64,000 bases of DNA from Nitrincola alkalilacustris (GTDB lineage: Bacteria; Pseudomonadota; Gammaproteobacteria; Pseudomonadales; Balneatricaceae): the NCBI RefSeq assembly GCF_008973755.1, contig NZ_WBOM01000010.1, forward strand, positions 1 to 64,000, read 5' to 3'. This document shows, one piece after another, positions 36,799 to 44,991 of this stretch (the first letter of the stretch is position 1; the number at the start of each line of letters is the position of its first letter). The notes beneath the pieces were generated by a model that saw only the letters and a list, made by a program, of their open reading frames with translations, did no database searches and was not told the origin of the DNA. The position numbers were made by a program, and so were the translations under genes.

Positions 36799-37913
36799 TA
36801 TGGCACTTTCTGCGTAACCGGCTCGGTTGGTTATGGCTAAGCTTCATGAGTTTCAGCATTGTATTGATCTGGGTAACCTATGAAGTCAGATGGTTTTATC
36901 CAGAAATGCAGCGCTACTTTGGTGATGCCGGCACTCTGGCAGGCCAGCAGTTGGCAACACGTTCACGCACTTATATCCAGAACAGCCTCGAAGCGCTCGG
37001 TAAGGAGCCCCTCACCGAGGAGACTCTCAAACAGGTAAAAACCAACCTCGATCTAGCTTATGGCTTCCTGGACATCGGGCTTTACCGTGAACGGTATGAG
37101 TGTACGGAATCAAGCCTTGCATTACTTGATGATTTTGACCTCCTGTTTAACAAACCAGATCCACCAGACTCAACCACTTCCTTAGCATACCTGCTTCCTG
37201 TTATTCAATGCGCGACCGTGATAGAGATAGGCCAATGGAACCGACGCTCCGTTGTGGCAATGGACATGGTCGAAAGTATTGACTGGCATCAGCGGGTATT
37301 TCTCTGGGGCACCATTCTTTTTTATGTTATAGGCATAGGGTTCTGGTGGATGCATGAGAAGCAGAGGAGGGCTTTCATGCAAAGCATTAAGGATAAGCTG
37401 AAATGGATGCAGCAAGCGCTTGAGGACCCACTTACCGGAGCACATAATCGCAGAGCATTGGACAGTGATCTGCTCAGCCACCTGGCTCAATTCAAGCGAG
37501 GTGCCAGACCCTTCTCCCTGGTCATGTGCGATATTGATTACTTCAAATCCTATAATGATGCCTTTGGGCACGCGGATGGTGACGAGGCGCTGAAAAAGGT
37601 TGTCAGTGCCATGACTAAAACGCTTCGTGCCAGTGATCGTATTTATCGCTATGGTGGGGAAGAGCTTGCCATTATTCTGCCGGACACTGAGGGCAAAGAG
37701 GCGATGGATGTCGCGATGCGCGCCATAGAAGCTGTTGAAGCACTTGATATCACCAACCCTGACAGCCCATATGGCAAGCTGACTATCAGTGCAGGGCTGG
37801 CATCTGCCGCTGCTGAGATTGAAGAGTCAGATACATTGATCAGGCTGGCTGATGAAAAGCTGTATGAAGCCAAAAGCACTGGCAAGAACAGGCTGGCAGT
37901 GGCCTGGATCTGA
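36795..37913 (+). CDS. Membrane diguanylate cyclase coupled to the periplasmic protein
   Basis: The 372-residue protein has membrane helices at about 9-29 and 172-190 enclosing a ~140-residue periplasmic segment, then a GGDEF domain. The active-site motif is GGEEL rather than GGEEF, with R-A-S-D upstream as an inhibitory site. Replacing the last Phe with Leu is tolerated in some known cyclases, so I expect activity. The GTG start at 36795 overlaps the stop of the upstream periplasmic gene. The pairing suggests that the periplasmic protein docks on the sensor segment and tunes the cyclase. It is convergent with the helicase gene. Confidence 0.88.
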   Translation: MIWHFLRNRLGWLWLSFMSFSIVLIWVTYEVRWFYPEMQRYFGDAGTLAGQQLATRSRTYIQNSLEALGKEPLTEETLKQVKTNLDLAYGFLDIGLYRERYECTESSLALLDDFDLLFNKPDPPDSTTSLAYLLPVIQCATVIEIGQWNRRSVVAMDMVESIDWHQRVFLWGTILFYVIGIGFWWMHEKQRRAFMQSIKDKLKWMQQALEDPLTGAHNRRALDSDLLSHLAQFKRGARPFSLVMCDIDYFKSYNDAFGHADGDEALKKVVSAMTKTLRASDRIYRYGGEELAIILPDTEGKEAMDVAMRAIEAVEALDITNPDSPYGKLTISAGLASAAAEIEESDTLIRLADEKLYEAKSTGKNRLAVAWI

Positions 37914-37914
37914 T

Positions 37915-39297
37915 CTATCTTTGAAAAATGGAACGTCGCCCCGCATTATTTCCTTCGGCCTTAGCTTTATCATCCGGAGAAGTGGCTTTACTTCCTGCCG
38001 CACTGCCTGATCGCTTAGATACTGGTGTCTGCTTTGGGTTGCCAGCTTTCTTTTGCCTGGTCGGTTTGCGGGATTGTCCGTCAGAACGCTGATTTTCGGC
38101 ACCTGAACCTGAAGGTTTCTTAGTCCATATCTGAGAGAGTAGTGGACCATCGACAAGCTTTCCCTTTTCGATGGTCGGCACACCCATAAGAGGGATCTCT
38201 TTACCGATCAGAGAACAAATGTCAGCCAGGAAGCGTCGCTCATCCGGGGCAACAAATGAAATAGCAAGACCCGACTTGCCAGCCCGCCCGGTACGGCCAA
38301 TACGATGAACATAAGCTTCTGGCTGATTGGGAAGGTCGTAGTTAATCACCTGCGGGAGGGACTCGATATCCAGCCCCCTGGCTGCTACATCGGTAGCAAC
38401 CAGTACACGAACATCTCCTTGTACAAATGCTTGTAATGCAGCATTACGCTCTCGCTGCGTGCGGTCACCATGCAGCGATGCAGCACTGATGCCTTCGCGC
38501 TGCAGGTAGGCTGCAACCTCATCAGTACGCTTTTTTGTGCGAGTAAAAACCAGTGTCTGCGACCAATGGCAGCCATCAACAAGGTAGCAAAGAATGTCTG
38601 ATTTATCTTTATTATCAATATAATAAGCACGTTGTTTAATGCTGGATACAGTGGTATTCGATGGCGTAGCACTGACCCTGACAGGGTTGTGCAACAACTC
38701 CTTGGCAAGGGTAGCAATTGAGCCACCGAGTGTTGCAGAAAAAAGCAATGTCTGACGCTTATCCGGCATGAAAGAGATCACCTTACGGATATCCTCAATA
38801 AAACCGAGATCAAGCATTCTATCGGCTTCATCAAGTACCAGCGTTTCGAGCTTATCAAGCATAACCGTCTGATGCAGAAGCATTTCAATTAAACGACCAG
38901 GGGTGGCCACCAGTATATCGGCACCACGCTTGAGCCTGCGTATCTGATCTTCATAACGGACGCCGCCGTAGATGGAAACAACTCTGATACCCAATTCACG
39001 CCCATAAGCCAGTGTATTGTCTGCCACCTGGATAGCCAGTTCTCGAGTAGGGGTCAAGATGAGCCCACGAACAGGGCGCTCTCCCGATGCAAGAGGCGAC
39101 CGGCTGAGCTGTTCGATCAATGGCAGGGCAAATGCCGCAGTTTTTCCAGAACCTGTCTGAGCCTCTGCCAGCAGATCCTTGCCATCCAGAGCATGAGGAA
39201 TTGCCAGTGACTGAATTCTTGTCGGCTCAACATAGCCCAGTGACTCCAGGGTATATTGAAGCTCAGGGCAAAGTTGGAGGCTGCTGAAGGATGACAT
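37915..39297 (-). CDS. rhlE: DEAD-box RNA helicase, RhlE type
   Basis: The 460-residue protein has the DEAD-box core: Q-motif region (FSSLQLCPELQYTLESLGY), Walker A AQTGSGKT, PTRELAIQ, DEAD in VLDEADRMLDLGF, SAT, and the C-terminal HRIGRTGRAG motif. A basic, low-complexity tail follows (about 385-460). It unwinds short RNA duplexes in ribosome assembly and RNA decay, and such helicases often aid growth in the cold. The TIGR02450 gene lies 76 bp upstream on the same strand, so the two may share a promoter. Confidence 0.92.
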   Translation of the reverse strand: MSSFSSLQLCPELQYTLESLGYVEPTRIQSLAIPHALDGKDLLAEAQTGSGKTAAFALPLIEQLSRSPLASGERPVRGLILTPTRELAIQVADNTLAYGRELGIRVVSIYGGVRYEDQIRRLKRGADILVATPGRLIEMLLHQTVMLDKLETLVLDEADRMLDLGFIEDIRKVISFMPDKRQTLLFSATLGGSIATLAKELLHNPVRVSATPSNTTVSSIKQRAYYIDNKDKSDILCYLVDGCHWSQTLVFTRTKKRTDEVAAYLQREGISAASLHGDRTQRERNAALQAFVQGDVRVLVATDVAARGLDIESLPQVINYDLPNQPEAYVHRIGRTGRAGKSGLAISFVAPDERRFLADICSLIGKEIPLMGVPTIEKGKLVDGPLLSQIWTKKPSGSGAENQRSDGQSRKPTRQKKAGNPKQTPVSKRSGSAAGSKATSPDDKAKAEGNNAGRRSIFQR

Positions 39298-39373
39298 GGA
39301 TATTCCAGATTACGCTTGAATTAGCCGCCAATCTTACAGGAAATTGATAAAGCGGGCGATATCACCTATCTGG

Positions 39374-39589
39374 CTAATGCCAACCTTGATGCCAGACTTC
39401 AACATTCTTCAGCTCCCGCCAGGGCAGTGTGACGGCGCGTTTGGACATAACCGCCTCGATAATACACTCAACAACAGTCTCATGTTCATTGCGGACAAGA
39501 TCAATCACCAGAAAATGTTTCTCACGATTACGGGGTGTTACTGCAGTCCATTTGCTATGAAGCAGTTTATTAGGATTAATAGGGCGCAT
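39374..39589 (-). CDS. TIGR02450 family Trp-rich small protein
   Basis: The 71-residue protein begins MRPINPNKLLHSKWTAVTPR and contains NREKHFLVIDL, VECIIEAVMSKRAVTLPWREL and the C-terminal VWHQGW. These are the hallmarks of the TIGR02450 family of small tryptophan-containing proteins, whose function is unknown. I start at 39589 because GAGG lies upstream; an ATG 24 bases earlier lacks a ribosome site. A palindrome (39603-39634) overlaps the upstream edge of the ribosome site. It lies just before rhlE on the same strand. Confidence 0.85.
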   Translation of the reverse strand: MRPINPNKLLHSKWTAVTPRNREKHFLVIDLVRNEHETVVECIIEAVMSKRAVTLPWRELKNVEVWHQGWH

Positions 39590-39602
39590 CCGATAATACC
39601 TC

Positions 39603-39634
39603 AAATAATACACAATACATACACTGTATTATTT
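39603..39634. promoter_or_regulatory. Perfect 10-bp palindrome upstream of the TIGR02450 gene
   Basis: AAATAATACA (39603-39612) and TGTATTATTT (39625-39634) are exact inverted repeats with a 12-bp spacer. The left part AATAATACACAATACATA (39604-39621) matches 17 of 18 bases of the site before the KfrA-like gene (42009-42026). It lies 14 bp from the start codon, as for a repressor site or an RNA hairpin. Confidence 0.55.
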
Positions 39635-40012
39635 TGTTAAAAACAAGTGTGCCTACCTGGAGGCTGCTTTTATGGAGTACAAAAACAACTAATAAAAGCC
39701 GGTTTTATCACACAACACATATCTTATAGGAGTGTAAGTCGGATACGGATCATCGAAGTGTTATCTAAATAATTAATTTAACATAATATAGATTATGCGA
39801 AGTAAGATATTCAAATAAAACAGGCACTGCAGCAATAGCCAGTAACTACTTCATAACCCGATACCAGACTCCCACGCAGCAAAATACAAGCAGTACAGAT
39901 GAACTGGATCTGCCGGAATGGCTCCTGGTGATTGCTTAGCGAAATAGCGGCGCCCTTGCCTGGCTGACAAAGACGCTCTTATGTAGAAGGATTTTTTGGA
40001 AAGTGTATTTTT
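39635..40012. other. AT-rich gene-free stretch
   Basis: About 380 bp without a convincing gene on either strand. It contains ATAGATTATGCGAAGT (39788-39803), nearly the same as a 16-mer at 41280-41295. The stretch is richer in AT than its neighbours, suggesting decayed or acquired DNA. Confidence 0.4.
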
Positions 40013-40020
40013 TGAAGCCT

Positions 40021-40080
40021 TCGCATGGTGGCTTCATGCAGCGGGCTGCAACTTCGTGTACGCCGAGTCTATCAAGACTC
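40021..40080 (+). pseudogene. tRNA-Cys(GCA) relic
   Basis: Positions 40036-40065 match the tRNA-Cys at 46534-46607 in 28 of 30 bases, covering the end of the D-arm, anticodon arm (GCGGG-CTGCAAC-TTCGT, anticodon GCA kept), variable loop and start of the T-arm. The next 15 bases match at 9 positions and form an alternative stem GAGTC...GACTC. The D-arm side is altered and there is no acceptor stem or CCA end. It is therefore a dead copy. Its right part overlaps the 3' end of the response-regulator gene on the other strand. Confidence 0.7.
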
Positions 40081-40734
40081 AATGATGCCCTGGCGAATAG
40101 CAAGGCGGACAATTTCTGCATTAGACTTGAGGCAGAGCTTACGCAGAATATTGGCCCTGTGCGCATGCACCGTCTTCGGACTGATGGTAATGGTATTGGC
40201 AATATCGGAAACCGAGTAGCTTTCAGCCAGCATGGTGAATATTTCCAGCTCGCGATGGCTCAGCTTGCCGACAAGCTGCTCATTAACTACGCTGCTCTCA
40301 ATCTCGGCGGAAATTGATTTGGACAGGTACTTACGACCATCAAAGACCGCATGTAATGCCTTCAGGAGCTCATCAGGTGCACAGTGCTTGGTCAAGTAAC
40401 CACAAGCACCCGTTTGCATCACCTGCGATGGATAAGGCTCAGTGTTCATGGCAGTCAGCACCAGCACTTTTGCCTCAGGCTCTGCTAGAAGGATCCTGCG
40501 GATGGTTTCCAGTCCATGCGCAGTCGAAATGTCCTGGGAGTCCTTTTTCTGCGGAATAGCAAGGTCCAGCATTACGACATCCGGCTTGTGCCGACGATAT
40601 GCCTCAAGAGCACAATGACTGCTTTCAGCCTCTGCCACAACCTGGATCTCAGGATCTCTTTGCAGGATCTGCTGATAACCGGCGCGGATGATGGAGTGGT
40701 CGTCAACCAGCAGTAGTCGTATCTCTTTTTTCAA
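40072..40734 (-). CDS. NarL/FixJ-family response regulator
   Basis: The 220-residue protein has a receiver domain (about 5-125) with acidic pair DD at 11-12, phosphoacceptor Asp in VVMLDLAIP and the conserved Lys in LTKHCAPDELLKAL, then a LuxR-type HTH (LSHRELEIFTMLAESYSVSD, then SPKTVHAHRANILRKL). It should bind DNA on phosphorylation. No histidine kinase lies next to it; the nearest is the hybrid kinase at 50.5 kb. Its stop codon lies in DNA shared with the tRNA-Cys relic, so its last codons may derive from the rearrangement there. Confidence 0.9.
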   Translation of the reverse strand: MKKEIRLLLVDDHSIIRAGYQQILQRDPEIQVVAEAESSHCALEAYRRHKPDVVMLDLAIPQKKDSQDISTAHGLETIRRILLAEPEAKVLVLTAMNTEPYPSQVMQTGACGYLTKHCAPDELLKALHAVFDGRKYLSKSISAEIESSVVNEQLVGKLSHRELEIFTMLAESYSVSDIANTITISPKTVHAHRANILRKLCLKSNAEIVRLAIRQGIIES

Positions 40735-40823
40735 CTAAATCACCACAAGACAGTGTGTACGAAGTAATTTCAGCTACATGCTAGCTCAAAGAAGCAAAAT
40801 AATCAGTACTTAACTGGCTGAAA

Positions 40824-41264
40824 TCACCTGCCTTGAAGACTATCCGCTCCCTTGTAGGCATCCGACGTATCCACTTCAAGCGCATAGGCAGACATGAGCT
40901 CTTGCGGATCAAGCCCTGAAGGTTGGGCGACCAATTCATCACTGAAACCAATAAGTTGGATACCCTCTTTCTTGCAGTGTCTTAAAACTTTTTCAAGCGC
41001 CTTGATCACCGTCAACTGACGGTCGCTGAACTGCTTATCAGTAGCCTGATCACTTCGCTTGCGGCTTGAGGCTTGTCGAATAACATATTGATCGGAATCC
41101 AGAAGCTGAACAGTGATTCCAATGGCTTTCTCAGCCACCAGCGCAGCCTTTCCTGACTCGAAAATCCTTTCCTGATAACAGCACAGAACATCGCCCTGCT
41201 GACACTCTCTTATCATCTCCCTTATTTCAGAGATGGACAGCTCATCGCCAATGTATCTTTCCAT
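40824..41264 (-). CDS. Protein of unknown function (146 residues)
   Basis: I do not recognise this protein. It is soluble, with no signal peptide or membrane helix, rich in charged residues, and has a Cys pair in GDVLCCYQE (residues 25-33). The central part (about 70-110, SSRKRSDQATDKQF then DRQLTVIKALEKVLRHCKKE) is predicted helical, and the C-terminus is acidic. It lies between the response regulator and the KfrA-like gene on the same strand, 89 bp upstream of the regulator, and could be co-transcribed with it. Codon use and a regular start favour a real gene. Confidence 0.6.
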   Translation of the reverse strand: MERYIGDELSISEIREMIRECQQGDVLCCYQERIFESGKAALVAEKAIGITVQLLDSDQYVIRQASSRKRSDQATDKQFSDRQLTVIKALEKVLRHCKKEGIQLIGFSDELVAQPSGLDPQELMSAYALEVDTSDAYKGADSLQGR

Positions 41265-41342
41265 ATATCAATATCTTAAATAGATTATGTGAAGTGTTGT
41301 TTAATTCGGCTTAATCTGATGAAGAGGATCGCATAAAACGGT

Positions 41343-42005
41343 TTATCGCGCCATCAGTTGCTTTCTGAGCTGTGCGTTTTCATTCAGCAGCTCATCGTTC
41401 TTGCGCTTAAGTCGATCAATCTCCTCCTCCTGAATTCTGACCTTGACCTGCGTCTCTATCAGCAGATCTGCCTTACCACCTTGCCCTGCTCCGCCCCCGA
41501 TTTTCACCTGCCTGGCCAGGGATTCATTCTCGGCCGTCAGGCGAAATGTACGCTCCTCAAGCTGCATGTTATGGCGCTCAAGCTCACGCTTCTCATCATG
41601 GAGGACTTCGCATTTTTCCAGCAACCTCCCATTTTGCGCCTGGAGACCTCGCGCTGCCTGACCACCACCCGCCTCCGCCTGCCTGAGAGCCTCCTCAAGC
41701 GACTGCTGCCTTGACGCCAGCTCCTGACGTTCAGACCTGAATCTGTCTTCGGCATAAGCGAGCGCCCTGTCCCATGTCTGCGCAGCCAGCGTCAACACGG
41801 GCTCAGGCAGTTCAGGATGCTGCTCCTGGCGCGACATGCGCTGTGACAGCTGTTGCCACCACTCTCCCAGAGCTTTGTTAATGGTGGTCAGGCTGCCAGT
41901 ACCAATCAGGTCTCTGACATTCTGCTGCGTGGGGCGCGTACCCTGTTGCAACAACTGATCTGCCGCCTGATGGACCAGTTCACGCGTTCTATTTGGTTTT
42001 GCCAT
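41343..42005 (-). CDS. KfrA-like DNA-binding protein (HTH plus long coiled coil)
   Basis: The 220-residue protein has the KfrA N-terminal DNA-binding domain (about 1-110; ADQLLQQGTRPTQQNVRDLI and GSLTTINKALGEWW are typical) and a long alpha-helical coiled coil (about 115-218, with many E, Q, R and L heptads). KfrA on plasmids represses its own promoter and forms filament-like complexes; chromosomal relatives exist with unknown roles. I start at ATG 42005; a reading extended to 42191 overlaps rimO and is not family-like. A palindromic sequence sits immediately upstream, as for autoregulation. Confidence 0.85.
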   Translation of the reverse strand: MAKPNRTRELVHQAADQLLQQGTRPTQQNVRDLIGTGSLTTINKALGEWWQQLSQRMSRQEQHPELPEPVLTLAAQTWDRALAYAEDRFRSERQELASRQQSLEEALRQAEAGGGQAARGLQAQNGRLLEKCEVLHDEKRELERHNMQLEERTFRLTAENESLARQVKIGGGAGQGGKADLLIETQVKVRIQEEEIDRLKRKNDELLNENAQLRKQLMAR

Positions 42006-42008
42006 ATT

Positions 42009-42045
42009 AATAATACACAGTACATATTGTTTGGTATGTATTATA
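42009..42045. promoter_or_regulatory. Probable KfrA-like autoregulatory operator
   Basis: AATAATACA (42009-42017) and TGTATTATA (42037-42045) are inverted with one mismatch, and a nested pair TACATA...TATGTA lies between. It touches the KfrA-like start codon. The left 18 bases match 17 of 18 in the palindrome before the TIGR02450 gene. Confidence 0.5.
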
Positions 42046-42147
42046 GATCTATTTTTGCCTATATTGAAGCTGCGGCACGTCTCATCTCGCACGGATCTGA
42101 ACTTTTCTGTAAAATTGCGTTTTCGTATTTTATGAGGTTTGTAATAG

Positions 42148-43464
42148 ATGAGCGCACCAAGGGTAGGCTTCGTAAGTCTGGGGTGTCCCAAAGCGCTGGT
42201 GGATTCTGAAAGAATTCTGACCCAGCTGCGTACTGAAGGTTATGAGATATCCCCCTCTTACGACGGTGCCGATGTTGTAGTGGTAAATACCTGTGGCTTT
42301 ATCGACAGCGCCAAGGCAGAGTCGCTGGATGCAATTGGTGAAGCGATCAAGGAAAATGGCCGCGTTATTGTCACCGGCTGCATGGGCGTTAATGCCGATG
42401 AAATTCTGGAACTGCACCCGCAGGTATTAACCGTCACAGGTCCGCAGGCCTATGAGGCTGTCGTCTCTGCAGTACATGAGCACGCGCCTTACGAAGCGAC
42501 TCACGACCCCTTTACCAGCCTGGTTCCGCCTCAAGGTATAAAGCTGACACCTCGTCACTACGCCTATGTAAAAATAAGTGAAGGGTGTAATCACCGCTGC
42601 ACTTTCTGCATCATCCCTTCCATGCGTGGCGATCTTGTTTCTCGTGAAGCGGACGACGTTCTGAATGAGGCAGAGCGCCTGGTTAAAGCGGGCGTTAAAG
42701 AACTCTTGATTGTATCTCAGGATACAAGCGCTTACGGCGTAGACCTCAAGTACAAATTAAGCTTTTGGAATGGGCGCCCGGTCAAGACTCGAATGCTTGA
42801 GTTGTGCGAAGCACTTGGTGATCTTGGTGTATGGGTGCGCCTGCATTATGTTTACCCCTACCCATCAGTTGATAAGGTGATTCCACTGATGGCGGCTGGC
42901 AAGATTCTGCCCTATCTTGATATCCCACTCCAGCACGCCAGCCCTCGAGTATTGAAGGCTATGAAGCGCCCTGCTGCAGCTGAAAACAATCTCGAACGCA
43001 TCAAGGCATGGCGCGAGATCTGTCCTGATCTGGTGATTCGCAGTACGTTTATTGTTGGCTTCCCCGGCGAAACGGAAGAGGACTTCCAACTGCTTCTTGA
43101 TTTTCTGGAAGAGGCTCAGCTTGATCGAGTCGGGTGCTTCCAGTACTCCCCGGTTGACGGCGCCACAGCGAATGAACTCAACGAGCCTGTACCCGATGAT
43201 GTGAAGCAGGACCGCTGGGACAGATTCATGGCCGTACAGGCGCGTATCAGCGCTGCCAAAATGCAGGCGCGTATCGGGAAAGAGATAGATGTCATTATTG
43301 ATGAAGTAGTTGAGGAAGGCGCTGTCGGCAGAAGCAAGGCCGATGCTCCTGAGATCGACGGTCAGGTCTTCATTGATAATGCGACCCACCTGCAGCCTGG
43401 CACCATTGTGCGCGCTCGCGTTGTTGATGCAGATGAGTATGACTTGTGGGCTGAACTGATTTGA
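42148..43464 (+). CDS. rimO: Ribosomal protein S12 methylthiotransferase RimO
   Basis: RimO is a radical-SAM enzyme that adds a methylthio group to Asp89 of ribosomal protein S12. The 438-residue protein has the N-terminal UPF0004 domain with its cluster Cys residues ([27 protein letters not shown]), the radical SAM motif CNHRCTFC and a C-terminal TRAM domain. Length and motifs are standard. The ATG follows TGAGG at a slightly long distance. It is divergent from the KfrA-like gene over 142 bp. Confidence 0.97.
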   Translation: MSAPRVGFVSLGCPKALVDSERILTQLRTEGYEISPSYDGADVVVVNTCGFIDSAKAESLDAIGEAIKENGRVIVTGCMGVNADEILELHPQVLTVTGPQAYEAVVSAVHEHAPYEATHDPFTSLVPPQGIKLTPRHYAYVKISEGCNHRCTFCIIPSMRGDLVSREADDVLNEAERLVKAGVKELLIVSQDTSAYGVDLKYKLSFWNGRPVKTRMLELCEALGDLGVWVRLHYVYPYPSVDKVIPLMAAGKILPYLDIPLQHASPRVLKAMKRPAAAENNLERIKAWREICPDLVIRSTFIVGFPGETEEDFQLLLDFLEEAQLDRVGCFQYSPVDGATANELNEPVPDDVKQDRWDRFMAVQARISAAKMQARIGKEIDVIIDEVVEEGAVGRSKADAPEIDGQVFIDNATHLQPGTIVRARVVDADEYDLWAELI

Positions 43465-43554
43465 TATCCATCTATCAATACCCTCATGGATGAGGGTTGC
43501 ACGCTCTTCTCGATCGCTCTTTGAACAAGCCCTGACTGCCAAGGATAACTCTTT

Positions 43555-44991
43555 GTGACTTTTCGAGATCGTCAGATAGCTGAGCTGGTAAAAGCCAGGT
43601 ATAACAATGGCTTAATTGATATTTTTACAGCCATTTCGTCTGAAAATTCAAAGCTGATCGACACCCCTTCTGAATCACCAGAAGCCAAATCCTCCAAAGA
43701 AGCACGGATCATTAAAGCCTGCAACCGCTTTCATGATGACTCCTCGGAAGAGATTATCAACTCAACTACCAGAAAAATATCTGTTTTATCGACACTGTTC
43801 TTGGTATTGATGTTTTCCCTGGGCACCCTTGCCGCGCTGCAATCATTTGCACAACCCTCTATCAGTGGCGTTAATGTTTTCTGGCTGCTTCTACTGCTGC
43901 TTGGCCCGAATCTGCTCATGCTGATTATCTGGGTTGCCATGATGCTATTTAATCACAACCCCTCATCCAGCAGCTCATTGACATCTCTGCCTGGCTATAT
44001 CATCAGGCAATTTGTTGCAGCAATTTATGGCACCAAAAATGATCAAAAAGCATTACAAATCAACATATTAAAGACACTTTATAAACCATTACATGGGCGC
44101 TGGCTTTTCAGCCTGATCAGCCACCTTGGCTGGGCCGGTTTCATGCTAGGCGGTTTGGCCTGTGTCCTTTTGATCCTGTTGGCCAGGCAGGTAAATTTTG
44201 TCTGGGAGACAACATTGCTCGACGCTGATGCCTTTACACATCTGACACTCATGCTGAGCTACCTACCTTCGCTGACTGGGCTAGATATGCCAAATGCAAC
44301 AACCGTTGCCCAGAGCCGCCTTGGTGCACCGGAAGGCCAGTTGGCTGATGTTCGCACTCAGTGGGCTACTTTTCTGATCCTTTGCATCGTCGTATATGGG
44401 CTACTCCCTCGCCTTTTACTTGCAGGCGTCAGTTATCACCTTTACAGATCCCGCCGCGAAGCATTTCGTCTGGATCTTTCCGAGCCTTTTTACCAGCAAC
44501 TGATCAGACACCTTGATCCACCATCCCGCCAGGCAGGCATTCTGGATCCTGATGCGCTTCCTCCAACCTCTCCGTCATCAGACCTTGTTGGCCCTCTTGC
44601 CGCTCAAGGGCCCGAAGCAGCCGACTGGATCGGATTTGAGCTGGACAACTCATCAGACTGGCCTCCCGTAGCGATCAAACAGGGCAAGGTCCTTCATCTG
44701 GTTAATGATCGCCAGACACAACAACAGCTGTTCGACCTGTTGAAAAGCTACGAAGGGCACGCACTGGTAATTGCCACTTCATTGCTGCGCACGCCAGATC
44801 GGGGGATAGAGCGCTTTCTCAGGCAGATTCAGAAATCATCCAGCCAGACAGTGGTATGGATTGGTCTTAGTGCCTCAAGCGCTGATATGGCCAATCACCC
44901 TGAACGACTGGATGATTGGATTCAACTCTCTGCTCGCTGCCACATCCCCTCACACCAGATATTCGTGATTGATAAGGATCAGAATAGATGA
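43555..44991 (+). CDS. DUF2868 membrane protein
   Basis: The 478-residue protein has a short cytoplasmic N-terminus, membrane helices near 76-97, 105-127, 195-215 and 275-297, and a large soluble C-terminal region (about 300-478). It matches the DUF2868 family, whose members almost always lie next to a DUF3482 GTPase, as here. The start is GTG 43555 behind AAGGA. Its stop overlaps the GTPase start by 4 bp, so the two are made together. Function is unknown; the layout suggests a membrane anchor or receptor for the GTPase. Confidence 0.85.
   Translation: MTFRDRQIAELVKARYNNGLIDIFTAISSENSKLIDTPSESPEAKSSKEARIIKACNRFHDDSSEEIINSTTRKISVLSTLFLVLMFSLGTLAALQSFAQPSISGVNVFWLLLLLLGPNLLMLIIWVAMMLFNHNPSSSSSLTSLPGYIIRQFVAAIYGTKNDQKALQINILKTLYKPLHGRWLFSLISHLGWAGFMLGGLACVLLILLARQVNFVWETTLLDADAFTHLTLMLSYLPSLTGLDMPNATTVAQSRLGAPEGQLADVRTQWATFLILCIVVYGLLPRLLLAGVSYHLYRSRREAFRLDLSEPFYQQLIRHLDPPSRQAGILDPDALPPTSPSSDLVGPLAAQGPEAADWIGFELDNSSDWPPVAIKQGKVLHLVNDRQTQQQLFDLLKSYEGHALVIATSLLRTPDRGIERFLRQIQKSSSQTVVWIGLSASSADMANHPERLDDWIQLSARCHIPSHQIFVIDKDQNR

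Noticed and set aside
42006-42191. N-terminal extension of the KfrA-like gene
   Set aside because: It overlaps the rimO start and promoter and has no similarity to KfrA.
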